The notes beneath the pieces were generated by a model that saw only the letters and a program-made list of their open reading frames with translations, was not told where the DNA came from and made no database searches. A stretch of DNA of 64,000 bases from Cognatitamlana onchidii. Lineage in GTDB: Bacteria > Bacteroidota > Bacteroidia > Flavobacteriales > Flavobacteriaceae. Location of the stretch: contig NZ_SRWZ01000002.1 of the NCBI RefSeq assembly GCF_004804355.1, positions 186,001 to 250,000 of the forward strand. The letters run 5' to 3'. A program made the translations under genes and the position numbers. This document shows positions 1 to 9,784 of the stretch, piece by piece. How positions within the stretch are numbered: the stretch's first letter is position 1; each line of letters begins with the position of its first letter.

Positions 1-518
1 ACTTGTGTTGCTCTTTCCATGCTTAGCCCTAAGTTAATAATGGAATAAACTTCATCATAAAGCAAGGTACTTCTAATCTTTGCTTTTAATATTGCTGTAA
101 ACTCTATAATATTTGTAGCAAAGTCATATAAACCCTTTGTTACTAGATAATCTGAGGAATAGTTTAGAACAAAATGATAAAATTTATTTGTGGCCTCATA
201 CAATTCTGTAGATAATAAATCACGAGAACTATTAGCATTCTCACGAGCTAATTTTACACAATTTATTATCGAATAGGTCTTTTTAGGATTTAGGCAGATA
301 TTGTATAATACATCCGTTTCTTTAACATGAGTACCTTCTTTTACGGGTTCGCCTACCATAAAAAGTAGGGACCTTAAAACAAACTGCCTAGATTGCGACA
401 GCTCATTAGGAGCATCTAATGAAGAGAAATAATTAACTCGTAAATATCGTGCAACATGCTCTGAGCGTTCTATATATCTGCTCATCCAAAATAAATTATT
501 GGCTACTCTAGCTAACAT
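1..518 (-). CDS. Alpha-E domain protein (DUF403), 3' part cut by window edge
   Basis: An open frame reads from an ATG at 518 on the minus strand to the window edge without a stop, giving about 172 residues. The start, MLARVANNLFWMSRYIERSE, is the hallmark N-terminus of alpha-E (DUF403) proteins, and the rest is predicted largely helical. The gene begins 6 bp after the stop of the circularly permuted ATP-grasp gene. These two families are almost always neighbours in bacteria. They are thought to act together in making or modifying a peptide or amide, but the substrate is unknown. The C-terminal part lies outside the window. The family call is confident; the function is not known. Confidence 0.88.
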   Translation of the reverse strand, partial: MLARVANNLFWMSRYIERSEHVARYLRVNYFSSLDAPNELSQSRQFVLRSLLFMVGEPVKEGTHVKETDVLYNICLNPKKTYSIINCVKLARENANSSRDLLSTELYEATNKFYHFVLNYSSDYLVTKGLYDFATNIIEFTAILKAKIRSTLLYDEVYSIINLGLSMERATQ

Positions 519-524
519 AAACTT

Positions 525-1985
525 CTATTTTTTTAATACCCACGTATCTTTTGATCCGCCTCCCTGTGATGAGTTCACAACTAAATTTCCTCGTTTTAAA
601 GCTACTCTAGTTAAACCGCTTTTTAAAACATAGCTCTTGTCTTTTCCTAGCAAGGTAAATGTTCGTAAATCTACATGCCTAGGCTCAAAAGATTTCTCAG
701 ATTCTATATAGGTAGAATGTACTGAAAGTGACATTATGGGTTGGGCAATATACTTTCTGGGTGTTTTTAGAATAATGGCTTTAACGTTCTCTATTTCTTT
801 TTTAGATAATTTGTTTCCTATATGAATACCATAGCCCCCAGCTTCATCAACAGGTTTTATTACCAGATTATGAATGTTATTTAGTACATATTCTAAATCT
901 TCTTTTCTACTGCAATGATAGGTGTGTACATTCTTAAGTATAGGGTCTTCATTTAAATAATACTTTATTATTGCTGGCATGTAGGTGTAAATAGCCTTGT
1001 CATCTGCTACACCAGTACCAGGTGCATTGGCAAGACATACATTACCTGCTTTATAAGCTTTAAATAAACCAGGAACACCTAAAACAGAATCAGGATTAAA
1101 AACTTCGGGGTCAATAAATGCGTCGTCAATTCTTCTGTAAATCACATCCACTTTTTTAGGGCCATTGATGGTCTTCATATAAACAAAACAGTCCTCAACA
1201 AAAAGATCTCTACCTTCAACCAGTTCAACACCCATACCTTTTGCTAAATAAGAGTGCTCATAATATGCAGAATTAAACACACCTGGCGTAAGCACTACGC
1301 AATTGGGTTTATCGACACCTTTTGGTTTTACAGTTTCTAATATTTCAAGAAGGTTTTGAGAGTAGTCATTAACCGTATGAATTTGATATTTGTCGAAAAC
1401 ACCGAATAAAGCACGTTTTAATGCTGTTCTATTGCATATAACATAGCTCACCCCAGATGGACATCTAATATTATCCTCTAAAACATAATAATTGCCATCA
1501 GCATGTTTTATTAAATCTGTTCCTGAAATATGATTATAAATGCCTCCAGGAGGGTTGAAGCCCTTCATCTCTTTCAAATAGTTGACAGACGATTCAATGA
1601 GTGTTTCGGGTACTATGCCCTCTTTAATGATGTGTTGATCGTGATATAAATCTTCCAAAAACAAATTAAGCGCTTTGCTCCGTTGCAAAACACCCTGTTC
1701 TATATGATCCCATTCTTTATGATCAATAATTCTGGGAAACAAATCAAAAGGAAAAATTTTCTCTTTGGTTTCATTATTTCCATAAACCTGAAACGTAATA
1801 CCTTGATTAAAAAAGGAATTCTTTGCATATTCATTTAAAGCTTCAAAATCTGCCGTGCTATGTTCTTCATACAGATCAAATAAAGTTTTGTAAACTTCTC
1901 TTATGGAGCCTTTAGAATCGAAAACTTCATCTAGAAAGTTATTATTAAAAGAATACGAAGAAAATAAGGGAGTCTTTTTATCCAT
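525..1985 (-). CDS. Circularly permuted ATP-grasp protein (DUF404/DUF407)
   Basis: This 486-residue protein matches the circularly permuted ATP-grasp type 2 family. Recognisable stretches are GGIYNHISGTDLIKHADG, LEDNIRCPSGVSYV (about residues 170-185), the DVIYRRIDDAFIDP segment (about 280-295) and VIKPVDEAGGYGIHIG (about 378-395), which is the expected nucleotide-binding part. The C-terminal HVDLRTF and SSQGGGSKDTWVL segments are also typical. Family members are believed to ligate carboxylates to amines using ATP, but the product is not established. It is the upstream partner of the alpha-E gene, 6 bp away, so the two are probably one operon. Length is normal for the family and there is no signal peptide. 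Confidence 0.9.
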   Translation of the reverse strand: MDKKTPLFSSYSFNNNFLDEVFDSKGSIREVYKTLFDLYEEHSTADFEALNEYAKNSFFNQGITFQVYGNNETKEKIFPFDLFPRIIDHKEWDHIEQGVLQRSKALNLFLEDLYHDQHIIKEGIVPETLIESSVNYLKEMKGFNPPGGIYNHISGTDLIKHADGNYYVLEDNIRCPSGVSYVICNRTALKRALFGVFDKYQIHTVNDYSQNLLEILETVKPKGVDKPNCVVLTPGVFNSAYYEHSYLAKGMGVELVEGRDLFVEDCFVYMKTINGPKKVDVIYRRIDDAFIDPEVFNPDSVLGVPGLFKAYKAGNVCLANAPGTGVADDKAIYTYMPAIIKYYLNEDPILKNVHTYHCSRKEDLEYVLNNIHNLVIKPVDEAGGYGIHIGNKLSKKEIENVKAIILKTPRKYIAQPIMSLSVHSTYIESEKSFEPRHVDLRTFTLLGKDKSYVLKSGLTRVALKRGNLVVNSSQGGGSKDTWVLKK

Positions 1986-2225
1986 AAAAATAACGTAATA
2001 ATCAGTTATAAAATTATCAATAAATACAATGTTAATCTATCGTAATTCAATAAAAATACATCTATATTATAGGGATGCTATAATATTTTATGGGTTTTAT
2101 TGTTGAATTGTAAATCATCAATATTTAATCTGTTTGTACGAAACTAAGTTTCTGTACAATCCATTAAAGTGCTAGAAACTTAAAGCAAATTATTGAGTAT
2201 ATTGGTGGTTTTAATCCTAGTGTTT

Positions 2226-4658
2226 ATGACTCCTTCAATGTTTAGAATAACTTGTTTTGTATTGATGCTTTTATTTGTGTCTTTTGGTATGCGCGCACAA
2301 GAACCTGCTGTGGTGGTTGATAGTGTATCTGTGGCTCAGAAATTTATCGAGCTTGGTGATATTTCAGAAGAGTCCGAGAAACTAGGTCAGGAGTTACTCA
2401 AACTTAAAAGTGCTTTAGATGATAATACACGAGTTTTTGAAATAGACTCAATTATAACCTTGAAAAAGCCTCATATTCTTAAACTAGTAGATACGGTTTT
2501 ATTTAAACGAGATGACATCACGTTGCGAGATCTAAAAGTAAGAAAAGTAGAGTGGTCTAATTATAAAACGGTTTTAGATGAACATCAAAATGCCATTAAG
2601 GATCGCTCTGAAGAGATAAGCAAAATTGTAAACCAAGTGTTTTCAGATTTAAACAAGTGGGAACTCACTAAAAAGGAACTTGCAAACAGGAGTGAATCTG
2701 AAGATATGCAGGAAAGTTTGAACCGGGCTATTTCTTCTTTGCGAGAAGTCTTAAAGGCTGCACATTTGAGACTTGATGATGTATTTAAAGTTCAAAAAAA
2801 AATCACAGAATTAATCTTGGTTATTGATCAGGAAATCTCAAATATTGAGGTTGCCGAGAATCAAAGACGCAAAGATTATTTTGTTTTTGATGAAAAGCCG
2901 ATTTGGAAACAGGCTGATATGATGGCACTTAGTGATAGTTTAGCCTTTCAAACACCATCTTCATATCAGTTGTTAGTAAGTGGGGTAAAACGAAACAAGA
3001 ACCAGTTTGTAGAGTTTTTCCGTTTAAATATGAAAACGGCTATACTCCAAATAGTCTTCCTTGTTTTATTATGGGTTTTTCTTCTTACAGCCAATAAAAA
3101 ATGGAATAAAGAGGAAATTTTGTCATTAAAAAACCCTGTAGAAATTCAAGCTAAAACCATTCTTGTTAATCCCATCCTTACAACCTTATCGGCAGGGATG
3201 TTAATATCGGCTTTCTTTTATGATTCCATGGTTCCAGCTTATGCCGAATTTCATATACTAGTAATTTTACTAACTACCGTTTTGTTATTACCAAAATTGA
3301 CGAATAAAAGAATTAGCACCTTTTTATGGTTATTGTTTATTGTTTATATTATTAATGTATTTGAGGCATTTATTGGTTCTAAAGCTTATCTCTTAAGAAA
3401 TTTGGCCATGTTTATTAGTTTATTACTGGTAACGTCTTTGTACATTGGACGAAAAACTGTTAAAGAGCATCCTAAGAATTTTTCGCAAATTATTCGGCCT
3501 TTCAACATGATTTCTATCTTGTTTATGGCATTGCTTATAATCGCTGTCATTGCTAATATAATAGGCATGTTTGCTTTATCAAATTACTTAACAAGGGCCG
3601 TACTGATTTCTGTTGTTTTTGCATTTGTCGTGTACCTATCAACAAAAGTCTTTATAAGTCTTGTAATTCTAGTTTTTAAGTTTAGAACTAACACTAGCAT
3701 CCAGACTTTGTCGTCGTTAGTAAATGCAACTCACCGAAGAATAAGACCATTGTTTAATCTCATCGGTTTTCTTGTTTGGATGGTGTTTACACTTAAGGGG
3801 TTTGAATTGTACGATTATATTCTAAATAGATATTACGAAATTATAGCAGTAGAATGGCAAATTGGAGAAATGACTATTTCCTTAGGAGGCATGCTGGCTT
3901 TTGGGGGAATATTCGTCATGGCCTTGATTCTGTCAAAACTAGCAGCAGCGATTTTTCAAGATGAATGGATGGTGAATGTCTTGCCTAGAGGGCTTGCTCC
4001 GGCTGTCTCACTGGTTTTAAGAATAGTGGTGATCGCTATTGGGCTTTATGCAGGATTTACCGCGGCAGGAGTAGATTTGAGCAAGCTTGGGTTTATTATT
4101 GGTGCTCTTGGTGTTGGTATTGGTTTTGGCTTACAAAATGTGGTTCTTAATTTCGTTTCGGGGTTGATTCTTGCTTTTGAGCGCCCAGTGAATATTGGAG
4201 ACACTATTGAGGTGGATATGGAAATGGGGGTTGTTACCAATATTGGGGTACGTTCTAGCAATATCCGGGCATATTCTGGTGCAGAAGTTATCATTCCTAA
4301 TGGTGATTTAATCTCGAAGAAAGTCGTTAATTGGACATTGTCTAATAGAAATAGAAGAAGTAATGTGGCAATGAAAACGTCTGCTAATGCCGACCCAGAA
4401 CGAGTTATTGAGTTGTTTAATAAAATAGCAAAAGATCAGCCTAATACAAGTGCATATCCAGAGCCAACAACTTATTTTCATGGTTATGACCCTGATGGTA
4501 ATCTGAGTTTTTCTTTAATGTACTGGACCACATTTTCGGATACCCTGAATACCGATAATGATATTGCGTTAGAAATATTTAAAAAGCTCAAAGAAGAGGG
4601 TATTGATGCTCCTGCTCCAGTAAGACGAGTTATATCGGAAGAACGAAAACAGGGCTGA
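2226..4658 (+). CDS. MscS-family mechanosensitive ion channel with large N-terminal extension
   Basis: The protein has an N-terminal signal segment ending near GMRAQ, a roughly 230-residue periplasmic region rich in coiled-coil-like heptads, then many membrane segments from about residue 270 and a C-terminal MscS domain. The pore helix and beta region are seen as GALGVGIGFGLQNVV followed by the FERPVNIGDTIEV sequence, which are MscS hallmarks. It should act as a tension-gated channel in the inner membrane, giving protection on osmotic downshock. The enlarged N-terminus resembles MscK/YbdG-type large members. Open frame extends up to a TTG at 2193; I chose the ATG at 2226, and the ATG at 2238 is equally possible because both precede the signal peptide. 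It stands alone. Confidence 0.9.
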   Translation: MTPSMFRITCFVLMLLFVSFGMRAQEPAVVVDSVSVAQKFIELGDISEESEKLGQELLKLKSALDDNTRVFEIDSIITLKKPHILKLVDTVLFKRDDITLRDLKVRKVEWSNYKTVLDEHQNAIKDRSEEISKIVNQVFSDLNKWELTKKELANRSESEDMQESLNRAISSLREVLKAAHLRLDDVFKVQKKITELILVIDQEISNIEVAENQRRKDYFVFDEKPIWKQADMMALSDSLAFQTPSSYQLLVSGVKRNKNQFVEFFRLNMKTAILQIVFLVLLWVFLLTANKKWNKEEILSLKNPVEIQAKTILVNPILTTLSAGMLISAFFYDSMVPAYAEFHILVILLTTVLLLPKLTNKRISTFLWLLFIVYIINVFEAFIGSKAYLLRNLAMFISLLLVTSLYIGRKTVKEHPKNFSQIIRPFNMISILFMALLIIAVIANIIGMFALSNYLTRAVLISVVFAFVVYLSTKVFISLVILVFKFRTNTSIQTLSSLVNATHRRIRPLFNLIGFLVWMVFTLKGFELYDYILNRYYEIIAVEWQIGEMTISLGGMLAFGGIFVMALILSKLAAAIFQDEWMVNVLPRGLAPAVSLVLRIVVIAIGLYAGFTAAGVDLSKLGFIIGALGVGIGFGLQNVVLNFVSGLILAFERPVNIGDTIEVDMEMGVVTNIGVRSSNIRAYSGAEVIIPNGDLISKKVVNWTLSNRNRRSNVAMKTSANADPERVIELFNKIAKDQPNTSAYPEPTTYFHGYDPDGNLSFSLMYWTTFSDTLNTDNDIALEIFKKLKEEGIDAPAPVRRVISEERKQG

Positions 4659-5124
4659 CGGACTCGCTAATTAGCTGTGTTTTTTATAACGTGTGTCCCA
4701 TTAATAAATATAGTTAATTAGCTGGGCATAACGGAATGTGGTAAATTTCATCTAATTATTGATATAACATCTATAAACAAGACAACCTAGAGTAGCTGCT
4801 AAGTATTAAAGTATAGAATATACTGGTACTATTGATAAAGTTGTAAACTCTTTATCCCAAGGTTTATGAGTTGTTAAAAGATTTCTCTGGAAAATATTTT
4901 ACAGCAGTTAGTTTTGTCTCGTTTGTTTAGTGATGTTTAAAACTATTTTTACGAGAAAAAAGACATGTTTTACTGATAAATATAAAAAATGTGATGTTAT
5001 CTTTAATTATCAAAAAAACAAATCGATCTTCGCTAAACAAGAGAAATTGATGAGAGGTTTTTTGTTTAAAAAACCTATTCCAATCAAGTAAACCAAAATC
5101 GTATTTTTACACAAAACATAATAC
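4659..5124. other. 466-bp intergenic region, no gene recognised
   Basis: This AT-rich stretch has no convincing open frame. It contains a 9-bp perfect hairpin at 5055-5076 (AGGTTTTTT and AAAAAACCT around a 4-base loop) that lacks a following T-tract. Just before mazG there is a TATTTTTA sequence near 5102, close to the Bacteroidota -7 consensus TAnnTTTG, which could serve the mazG promoter. Nothing else stands out. Confidence 0.5.
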
Positions 5125-5901
5125 ATGAATTCCAGACAAGATCAACTTAAAGCTTTTGATAGGTTGTTAACCATAATGGACGAACTTCGAGCCCAATGCC
5201 CTTGGGATAAAAAGCAAACTATGGAAACGCTACGTCATCTTACTATAGAGGAAACATATGAGTTGGGTGATGCTATTTTAGATGATGATTTAGACGAGGT
5301 AAAAAAGGAGTTAGGCGATGTGTTGTTACACATTGTGTTCTATTCTAAAATTGGTAGTGAGACTAAGAATTTTGATATCGCCGATGTGTGTAACGAAATA
5401 TGTGAAAAACTTATCAATAGGCACCCACATATTTATGGAGATATTAAGGTGAATAATGAAGAAGATGTAAAGCGCAACTGGGAAAATTTGAAACTTAAGG
5501 AAGGTAAAACTAGCGTCTTAGAGGGCGTGCCTAAAAGTTTACCAGCTTTAGTAAAGGCCAATAGAATTCAGGAAAAAGTTGCTGGTGTTGGGTTTGACTG
5601 GGAACAACCAGAGCAGGTATGGGAGAAAGTACAGGAAGAGTTAAACGAGCTTAATGATGAAATTGAATTGGGGAATAAAGGCCGTATTGAGAGCGAGTTT
5701 GGTGATGTGCTTTTTTCTATGGTAAATTATGCCCGATTCTTAGATATTAACCCTGAAAACGCTTTGGAGCGGACTAACAAGAAGTTTTCGAAACGTTTCC
5801 AGTATCTCGAAGAAAAGGCTAAAAGCTTGAATAAACCCCTAAAGGATATGACCTTGGCCGAAATGGATGCGTTTTGGGAAGAAGCGAAACACATACCTTA
5901 A
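5125..5901 (+). CDS. mazG: Nucleoside triphosphate pyrophosphohydrolase MazG
   Basis: The 258-residue protein has two MazG domains. The first carries LRAQCPWDKKQT followed by EETYELGDAI and KKELGDVLLHIVFYSKI (about residues 18-80), the EExxE...ExxD metal-binding pattern of this all-alpha NTP pyrophosphatase superfamily. The second repeats it as ELNELNDEI and ESEFGDVLFSMVNYARF (about 170-205). It hydrolyses NTPs to NMP and pyrophosphate and is thought to clean up abnormal nucleotides and to affect ppGpp levels. Length is typical of E. coli-type MazG. It is convergent with the DUF349 gene, with a strong hairpin between them. Confidence 0.95.
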   Translation: MNSRQDQLKAFDRLLTIMDELRAQCPWDKKQTMETLRHLTIEETYELGDAILDDDLDEVKKELGDVLLHIVFYSKIGSETKNFDIADVCNEICEKLINRHPHIYGDIKVNNEEDVKRNWENLKLKEGKTSVLEGVPKSLPALVKANRIQEKVAGVGFDWEQPEQVWEKVQEELNELNDEIELGNKGRIESEFGDVLFSMVNYARFLDINPENALERTNKKFSKRFQYLEEKAKSLNKPLKDMTLAEMDAFWEEAKHIP

Positions 5902-5938
5902 TCTAAAAACTAGCTCTAAAATTTAATATTTGAACTGC

Positions 5939-5973
5939 AAAATAAAGGAGTTAGTATAACTCCTTTATTTTTT
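5939..5973. terminator. Bidirectional terminator between mazG and DUF349 gene
   Basis: Arms 5939-5953 and 5957-5971 form a perfect 15-bp inverted repeat (core AAAGGAGTTA / TAACTCCTTT) around a 3-base loop, followed on the plus strand by a run of T. It terminates mazG. The left arm contains the TAA stop of the convergent DUF349 gene (5951-5953), so the hairpin also lies at that gene's 3' end. Confidence 0.85.
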
Positions 5974-7924
5974 GCAATTTAGTTTTCCATATCTCTAAGT
6001 CGGCCTTGTGCTTTTTTATGTTTTGATGCACCTCCTTAACCAAAGGATTATTGTCTTCTACATTGGTAAAAAACTGCAAGTTGTTTTCCAATTGGTTAAT
6101 CTGTCCTTTTACTTCATCAATTTTCTTTCGAATAAAAGTACGTTCATTGTCTAAATTCTTACTACTATCAGAATTATTTAGAACATCAAGTTTATTCGCG
6201 TACTTAATCATTTCGACCTCGGCTTTATCAAGTTTTAGAGCGCTAAGTAGGCTATCGATAGTTTTCTGGAATTTACTGTCAATATAGCGTTTGTCGCTTG
6301 GTACGCGCCCAAAGGTATGCCAATCTTTAATTTTTTCTTTAACCAGTTTAACACCTTCTTCCTTGTCTTTAGGTAATTTCAGTTCCTTTAAGGCATTTAG
6401 TAAGTCATTTTTTTTGTTGTAAGCTTCCACTTGTTCCTGGGTAGCTGCATTTCTTTTGGCGTGAATTCTATCAAAATAGTGGTTACAAGCTGCTTTAAAT
6501 TGTTTCCATATTTTATCGCTATCTTTTCGAGGCACATGCCCAATTTTTTTCCAATCGCTCTGTATTTTTTTCATCAATGGGGTTACAGATTCAAAATCGT
6601 CACTATCCTTGTTGGCTTCGGCAATTTCGATTAGTTCCAATTTAAGCTGAAGGTTTTTGTATTGTTCTTTTTTTAAACCTTTGTAAAACGCGTTTTTCTT
6701 TCTATTAAAAGTTCTAACGGCATCTTTAAACTTAGCCCAAGTTGCTTCATTTACTTTAATAGGAACTTTACCCGCATTAAAAAAATCCTCTCTTAGCGCC
6801 TCAATTTGTTTTATCTTTTTTTGCCAAGAGCCATGAGAACCACTTTCTTGGGCCCCTATAGCCTCAATATTGGCTATAATTTCCTCCTTTTTCTCTAAGT
6901 TCTTTTCATATACTTTATCAATTTCTTGGAAATAAATATGGCGTTTATCATTGATAATCTTGGTTGCCGCTTTGAAACGCTCCCAAATTTCTTCTCTATG
7001 TTCTTTTCCTACAGGACCAAGTTCTTCTTTCCACATTTTATGCAATTCTTGAAGCTCTCTAAAGGCACGCATAACATTATCGTCTTTGGCAAGCTCTTCA
7101 GCTCTTTCAATAATCATAAGCTTTTTTTCAAGATTGTGTTTAAAATCTAAATCACGTAAATCCCTATTTAAATGCAGAAAATCGTAGAATAACTCTACAT
7201 GATGATGATAGCTATTCCATGCATTGTTGTATTTGTCCCGCGGAATAGGACCTGTGTTTCTCCAGCGTTCTTGAAGTTCCTTAAAATGTTTGTATGTGGT
7301 GTTTATATTTTCTTCAACATTTATTAAGCCCTTTAATTCTTCTATAATGGCTAATTTATCGGCTAAATTTTGTTTTAGATTTTTCTCTAAACTTTGATAA
7401 TGCTCGTTTAGTTTAGCACGGTAGTTTCTGTAAGCTTCTTTATATCTTTTTTGAACAGGGGAAGAATAATAAAAATCTATTTCGTTTCCACCACTATTGA
7501 TAAAATCTTCTTTTTTTTCATCAATTAAGGCTTGAAATTTCAATTTAAATTCAGCATTAATACTATTAACATGAGAGCGAATGGCCTGAATTTTCTCTGT
7601 TCTAAGCAGTCTTTCTAATTCAATAGCTAAGGCTTCTAGAGACATGGTGTCATAGTCCTTTACCTCAATTTTATGCCGGTCTTTATTGCCTTCATCTTCG
7701 GCATCTTCGGCATTCGATTCTTCTATTTCATTTATAACCTCGTCCTGTGCTTCTATAATTTCTGAGTTTTCTACCTGTTCTTCTACAGCTTCTTCTTGAA
7801 CCTCTGTTTTGTCACTACCCATATTAGGTTTTGACGTATCATTTTGATTGACTTCTGCTGAATTCTTTTCAGAATTCTTGTTGTCGGCTCCTTCTAGTTG
7901 ATTTGTGGTATTTGTATCAGACAT
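5951..7924 (-). CDS. DUF349 repeat protein
   Basis: The 657-residue protein starts with an acidic, low-complexity, probably disordered region (about residues 1-90, rich in E, N and D), followed by at least five alpha-helical DUF349 repeats. The repeats show their usual motif: LQERWRNTGPIPRDKYNNAW, ELHKMWKEELGPVGKEHREE, REDFFNAGKVPIKVNEATWA, SDWKKIGHVPRKDSDKIWK and KDWHTFGRVPSDKRYI. The function of DUF349 proteins is not established in this phylum. No signal peptide is present, so it is probably cytoplasmic. It is transcribed alone, convergent with mazG, and its stop codon lies within the shared terminator hairpin. Confidence 0.88.
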   Translation of the reverse strand: MSDTNTTNQLEGADNKNSEKNSAEVNQNDTSKPNMGSDKTEVQEEAVEEQVENSEIIEAQDEVINEIEESNAEDAEDEGNKDRHKIEVKDYDTMSLEALAIELERLLRTEKIQAIRSHVNSINAEFKLKFQALIDEKKEDFINSGGNEIDFYYSSPVQKRYKEAYRNYRAKLNEHYQSLEKNLKQNLADKLAIIEELKGLINVEENINTTYKHFKELQERWRNTGPIPRDKYNNAWNSYHHHVELFYDFLHLNRDLRDLDFKHNLEKKLMIIERAEELAKDDNVMRAFRELQELHKMWKEELGPVGKEHREEIWERFKAATKIINDKRHIYFQEIDKVYEKNLEKKEEIIANIEAIGAQESGSHGSWQKKIKQIEALREDFFNAGKVPIKVNEATWAKFKDAVRTFNRKKNAFYKGLKKEQYKNLQLKLELIEIAEANKDSDDFESVTPLMKKIQSDWKKIGHVPRKDSDKIWKQFKAACNHYFDRIHAKRNAATQEQVEAYNKKNDLLNALKELKLPKDKEEGVKLVKEKIKDWHTFGRVPSDKRYIDSKFQKTIDSLLSALKLDKAEVEMIKYANKLDVLNNSDSSKNLDNERTFIRKKIDEVKGQINQLENNLQFFTNVEDNNPLVKEVHQNIKKHKADLEIWKTKLQKIKELY

Positions 7925-8030
7925 TTTAAAAAATGTTAAGGTTCGTCAAATTTCTTTTGACTTTAAAGATACTAACAAGAACAGTATAAACAAAGAGCTA
8001 CAAGCGGTTTTAACTAATATACTTGAAGTT

Positions 8031-8771
8031 TTATTTTAAATCCCAAATGGACCATGCTTTTTCGGCTTGTAGCTCTAACATTTTAAGGCCGTTAATCGTG
8101 ATAGCATGGTTTTCCTTTCCTAGTTTTAAAAACTTGGTTTCTTGTGGATTATATATTAAATCAAATAAAATATGATTTTCAGTTATACCTTGATAAGGGA
8201 TGTCTGGACAATCACCAACATTAGGAAAAGTGCCTAATGGTGTGCAGTTAATAATGAGTTGATGGTTTCTAATATCCTGTTCGGAAAGGCTTTCATACGA
8301 GAAATCGACATTATTTGAGAGCTTCCTAGATACATAGGCATAAGTTATGCCCATTTCTTCGAAGGTATATGCAATGGCTTTACTAGCACCTCCAGTGCCT
8401 AGAATAAGAGCTTTTTTATGATGGCTTTTTATATAGGGTTCAATAGACTTTTTAAAACCATAGCAGTCGGTATTGTACCCAATAAGCTTCCCCTTTTTAG
8501 TTATTCGTATTGTGTTAACCGCTCCAATGGCTTTGGCTTTTTTGTTTATTTTATTGAGAAATGGCATGACTTCTTGCTTGTACGGAATTGTAACGTTAAG
8601 TCCTTTTAAATCTTGAGTATTTTCTATGATGGAAGGAAACAGGTCAATGTTTTCAATATCAAAATTCTCATAAGATGTATTTTCAATGTGTTCCTTTTCA
8701 AATTTATTTTTAAAATAAGATCGAGAGAATGAGTAAGATATATTTTTACCTAAAAGCCCTAATTTGTTCAT
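8031..8771 (-). CDS. aroE: Shikimate dehydrogenase
   Basis: The protein (246 residues) reduces 3-dehydroshikimate to shikimate with NADPH in the chorismate pathway. It has the N-terminal substrate site with YSFSRSYF (aligning with the SxS motif) and LNVTIPYKQEV, where the lysine is catalytic, then NTIRITKKGKLIGYNTDCYG with the conserved NTD, and the nucleotide-binding loop LILGTGGASKAI (about residues 125-136). Length is slightly short compared with E. coli AroE (272), as is usual in flavobacteria. Its start codon overlaps the stop of the upstream DUF368 gene by 4 bp (ATGA), so it is probably the last gene of a DUF368-DUF368-aroE operon. Confidence 0.93.
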   Translation of the reverse strand: MNKLGLLGKNISYSFSRSYFKNKFEKEHIENTSYENFDIENIDLFPSIIENTQDLKGLNVTIPYKQEVMPFLNKINKKAKAIGAVNTIRITKKGKLIGYNTDCYGFKKSIEPYIKSHHKKALILGTGGASKAIAYTFEEMGITYAYVSRKLSNNVDFSYESLSEQDIRNHQLIINCTPLGTFPNVGDCPDIPYQGITENHILFDLIYNPQETKFLKLGKENHAITINGLKMLELQAEKAWSIWDLK

Positions 8772-9784
8772 TTATTTGTTGTGGTTTTTTGTCCATACCA
8801 TATCAGCGCTAATACTATGGCAATTCCAACTAGAATATAACCAATAGCAAGATATGTTTCTCCATGCCATTCTGGGATGAAGCGTTCGTAATTTTCAATT
8901 ATTTTTTCTCCTCTAGAATCTAGAAGATAATCGCCGTTTGGATCTAATTTATATAAGGTATTCTTCCAGGGCCATACAACTCCCAATGATCCTATTATGA
9001 ACCCTGTTATGGCAGCAAGCGTAATACTTTTATAGTTTTTTAAAATATAGCTTAACACATGTGAAAAACTAACTAAACCTGCCAATGAGCCCAATGTAAA
9101 AATTGCAAGAATTTGGAGTGTTTCTATTCTTTCGTTATTACGAATAAAACTAAAATCTCCAGTGAATATATCTGCTATGGTATCATACAGTGCATTTACT
9201 GAATCTACAAGCAACAGCACATAATTTCCCAATAAAATTAGTATGAAGGACCCTGAAAATCCTGGAAGCGTCATCCCGGATACACTTATAATACCACAGA
9301 AAAAAACAAACCATAAATTGTCGTTTTCTTTTGCTGGATTTAAAAAACTAATACTAATTCCAAGTAAAATTCCAATAAAAAGGGAGATGTAAGTTTTGTA
9401 ATGCCAATCATCAAACTCTCTGTATATATAGTATATCGAGCCTATTATCATACCAAAAAAAACACTCCAAACATAAAGTTCGTAGTGTTTTATAAGATAG
9501 TCAAGCACCTTAGAAACACTAAAATAACTAATAACAGTTCCTGAAAATAGTAAGGTTAGAAATCTACCGTTAATATATCTATAAAAGCTTTTAAATCGAC
9601 CATTAATTAATAATGCAAAAGCTTTTTTATTTACTTTTTTTAACGAATAGATAAACTCCTCATAAAAACCTGCAACAAATGCAACAACACCACCTGATAC
9701 ACCTGGCACTTTATTGGCAGCACCCATGGCAAGTCCTTTAAGAACAAGGAAAAACCTATCACGAAATGTTCGAGTACTTTGCAT
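8768..9784 (-). CDS. DUF368 polytopic membrane protein, copy 2
   Basis: This 338-residue integral membrane protein has the DUF368 signature KGLAMGAANKVPGVSGGVVAF (split here as residues about 14-34) and the second half-signature MTLPGFSGSFILILLGNY, with around eight hydrophobic segments. The two PG-x-SG loops suggest an inverted-repeat fold. DUF368 proteins, also called PopT, have been reported as candidate undecaprenyl-phosphate translocases that recycle the lipid carrier for cell-wall and surface glycans. It overlaps the upstream paralogue by 1 base (TAATG) and aroE by 4 bases, so all three are probably co-translated. The paralogue's first loop reads DVIPGVSGG whereas this one reads NKVPGVSGG, a small divergence in the core motif. 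Confidence 0.88.
   Translation of the reverse strand: MQSTRTFRDRFFLVLKGLAMGAANKVPGVSGGVVAFVAGFYEEFIYSLKKVNKKAFALLINGRFKSFYRYINGRFLTLLFSGTVISYFSVSKVLDYLIKHYELYVWSVFFGMIIGSIYYIYREFDDWHYKTYISLFIGILLGISISFLNPAKENDNLWFVFFCGIISVSGMTLPGFSGSFILILLGNYVLLLVDSVNALYDTIADIFTGDFSFIRNNERIETLQILAIFTLGSLAGLVSFSHVLSYILKNYKSITLAAITGFIIGSLGVVWPWKNTLYKLDPNGDYLLDSRGEKIIENYERFIPEWHGETYLAIGYILVGIAIVLALIWYGQKTTTNK

Noticed and set aside
4046-4294. Antisense open frame inside the MscS domain
   Set aside because: Proline- and threonine-rich mirror of the glycine-rich MscS motif; no start signal or family.
5055-5076. Nine-base hairpin before mazG considered as terminator
   Set aside because: Composed of A and T apart from two G-C pairs and no T-tract follows; not assigned a function.
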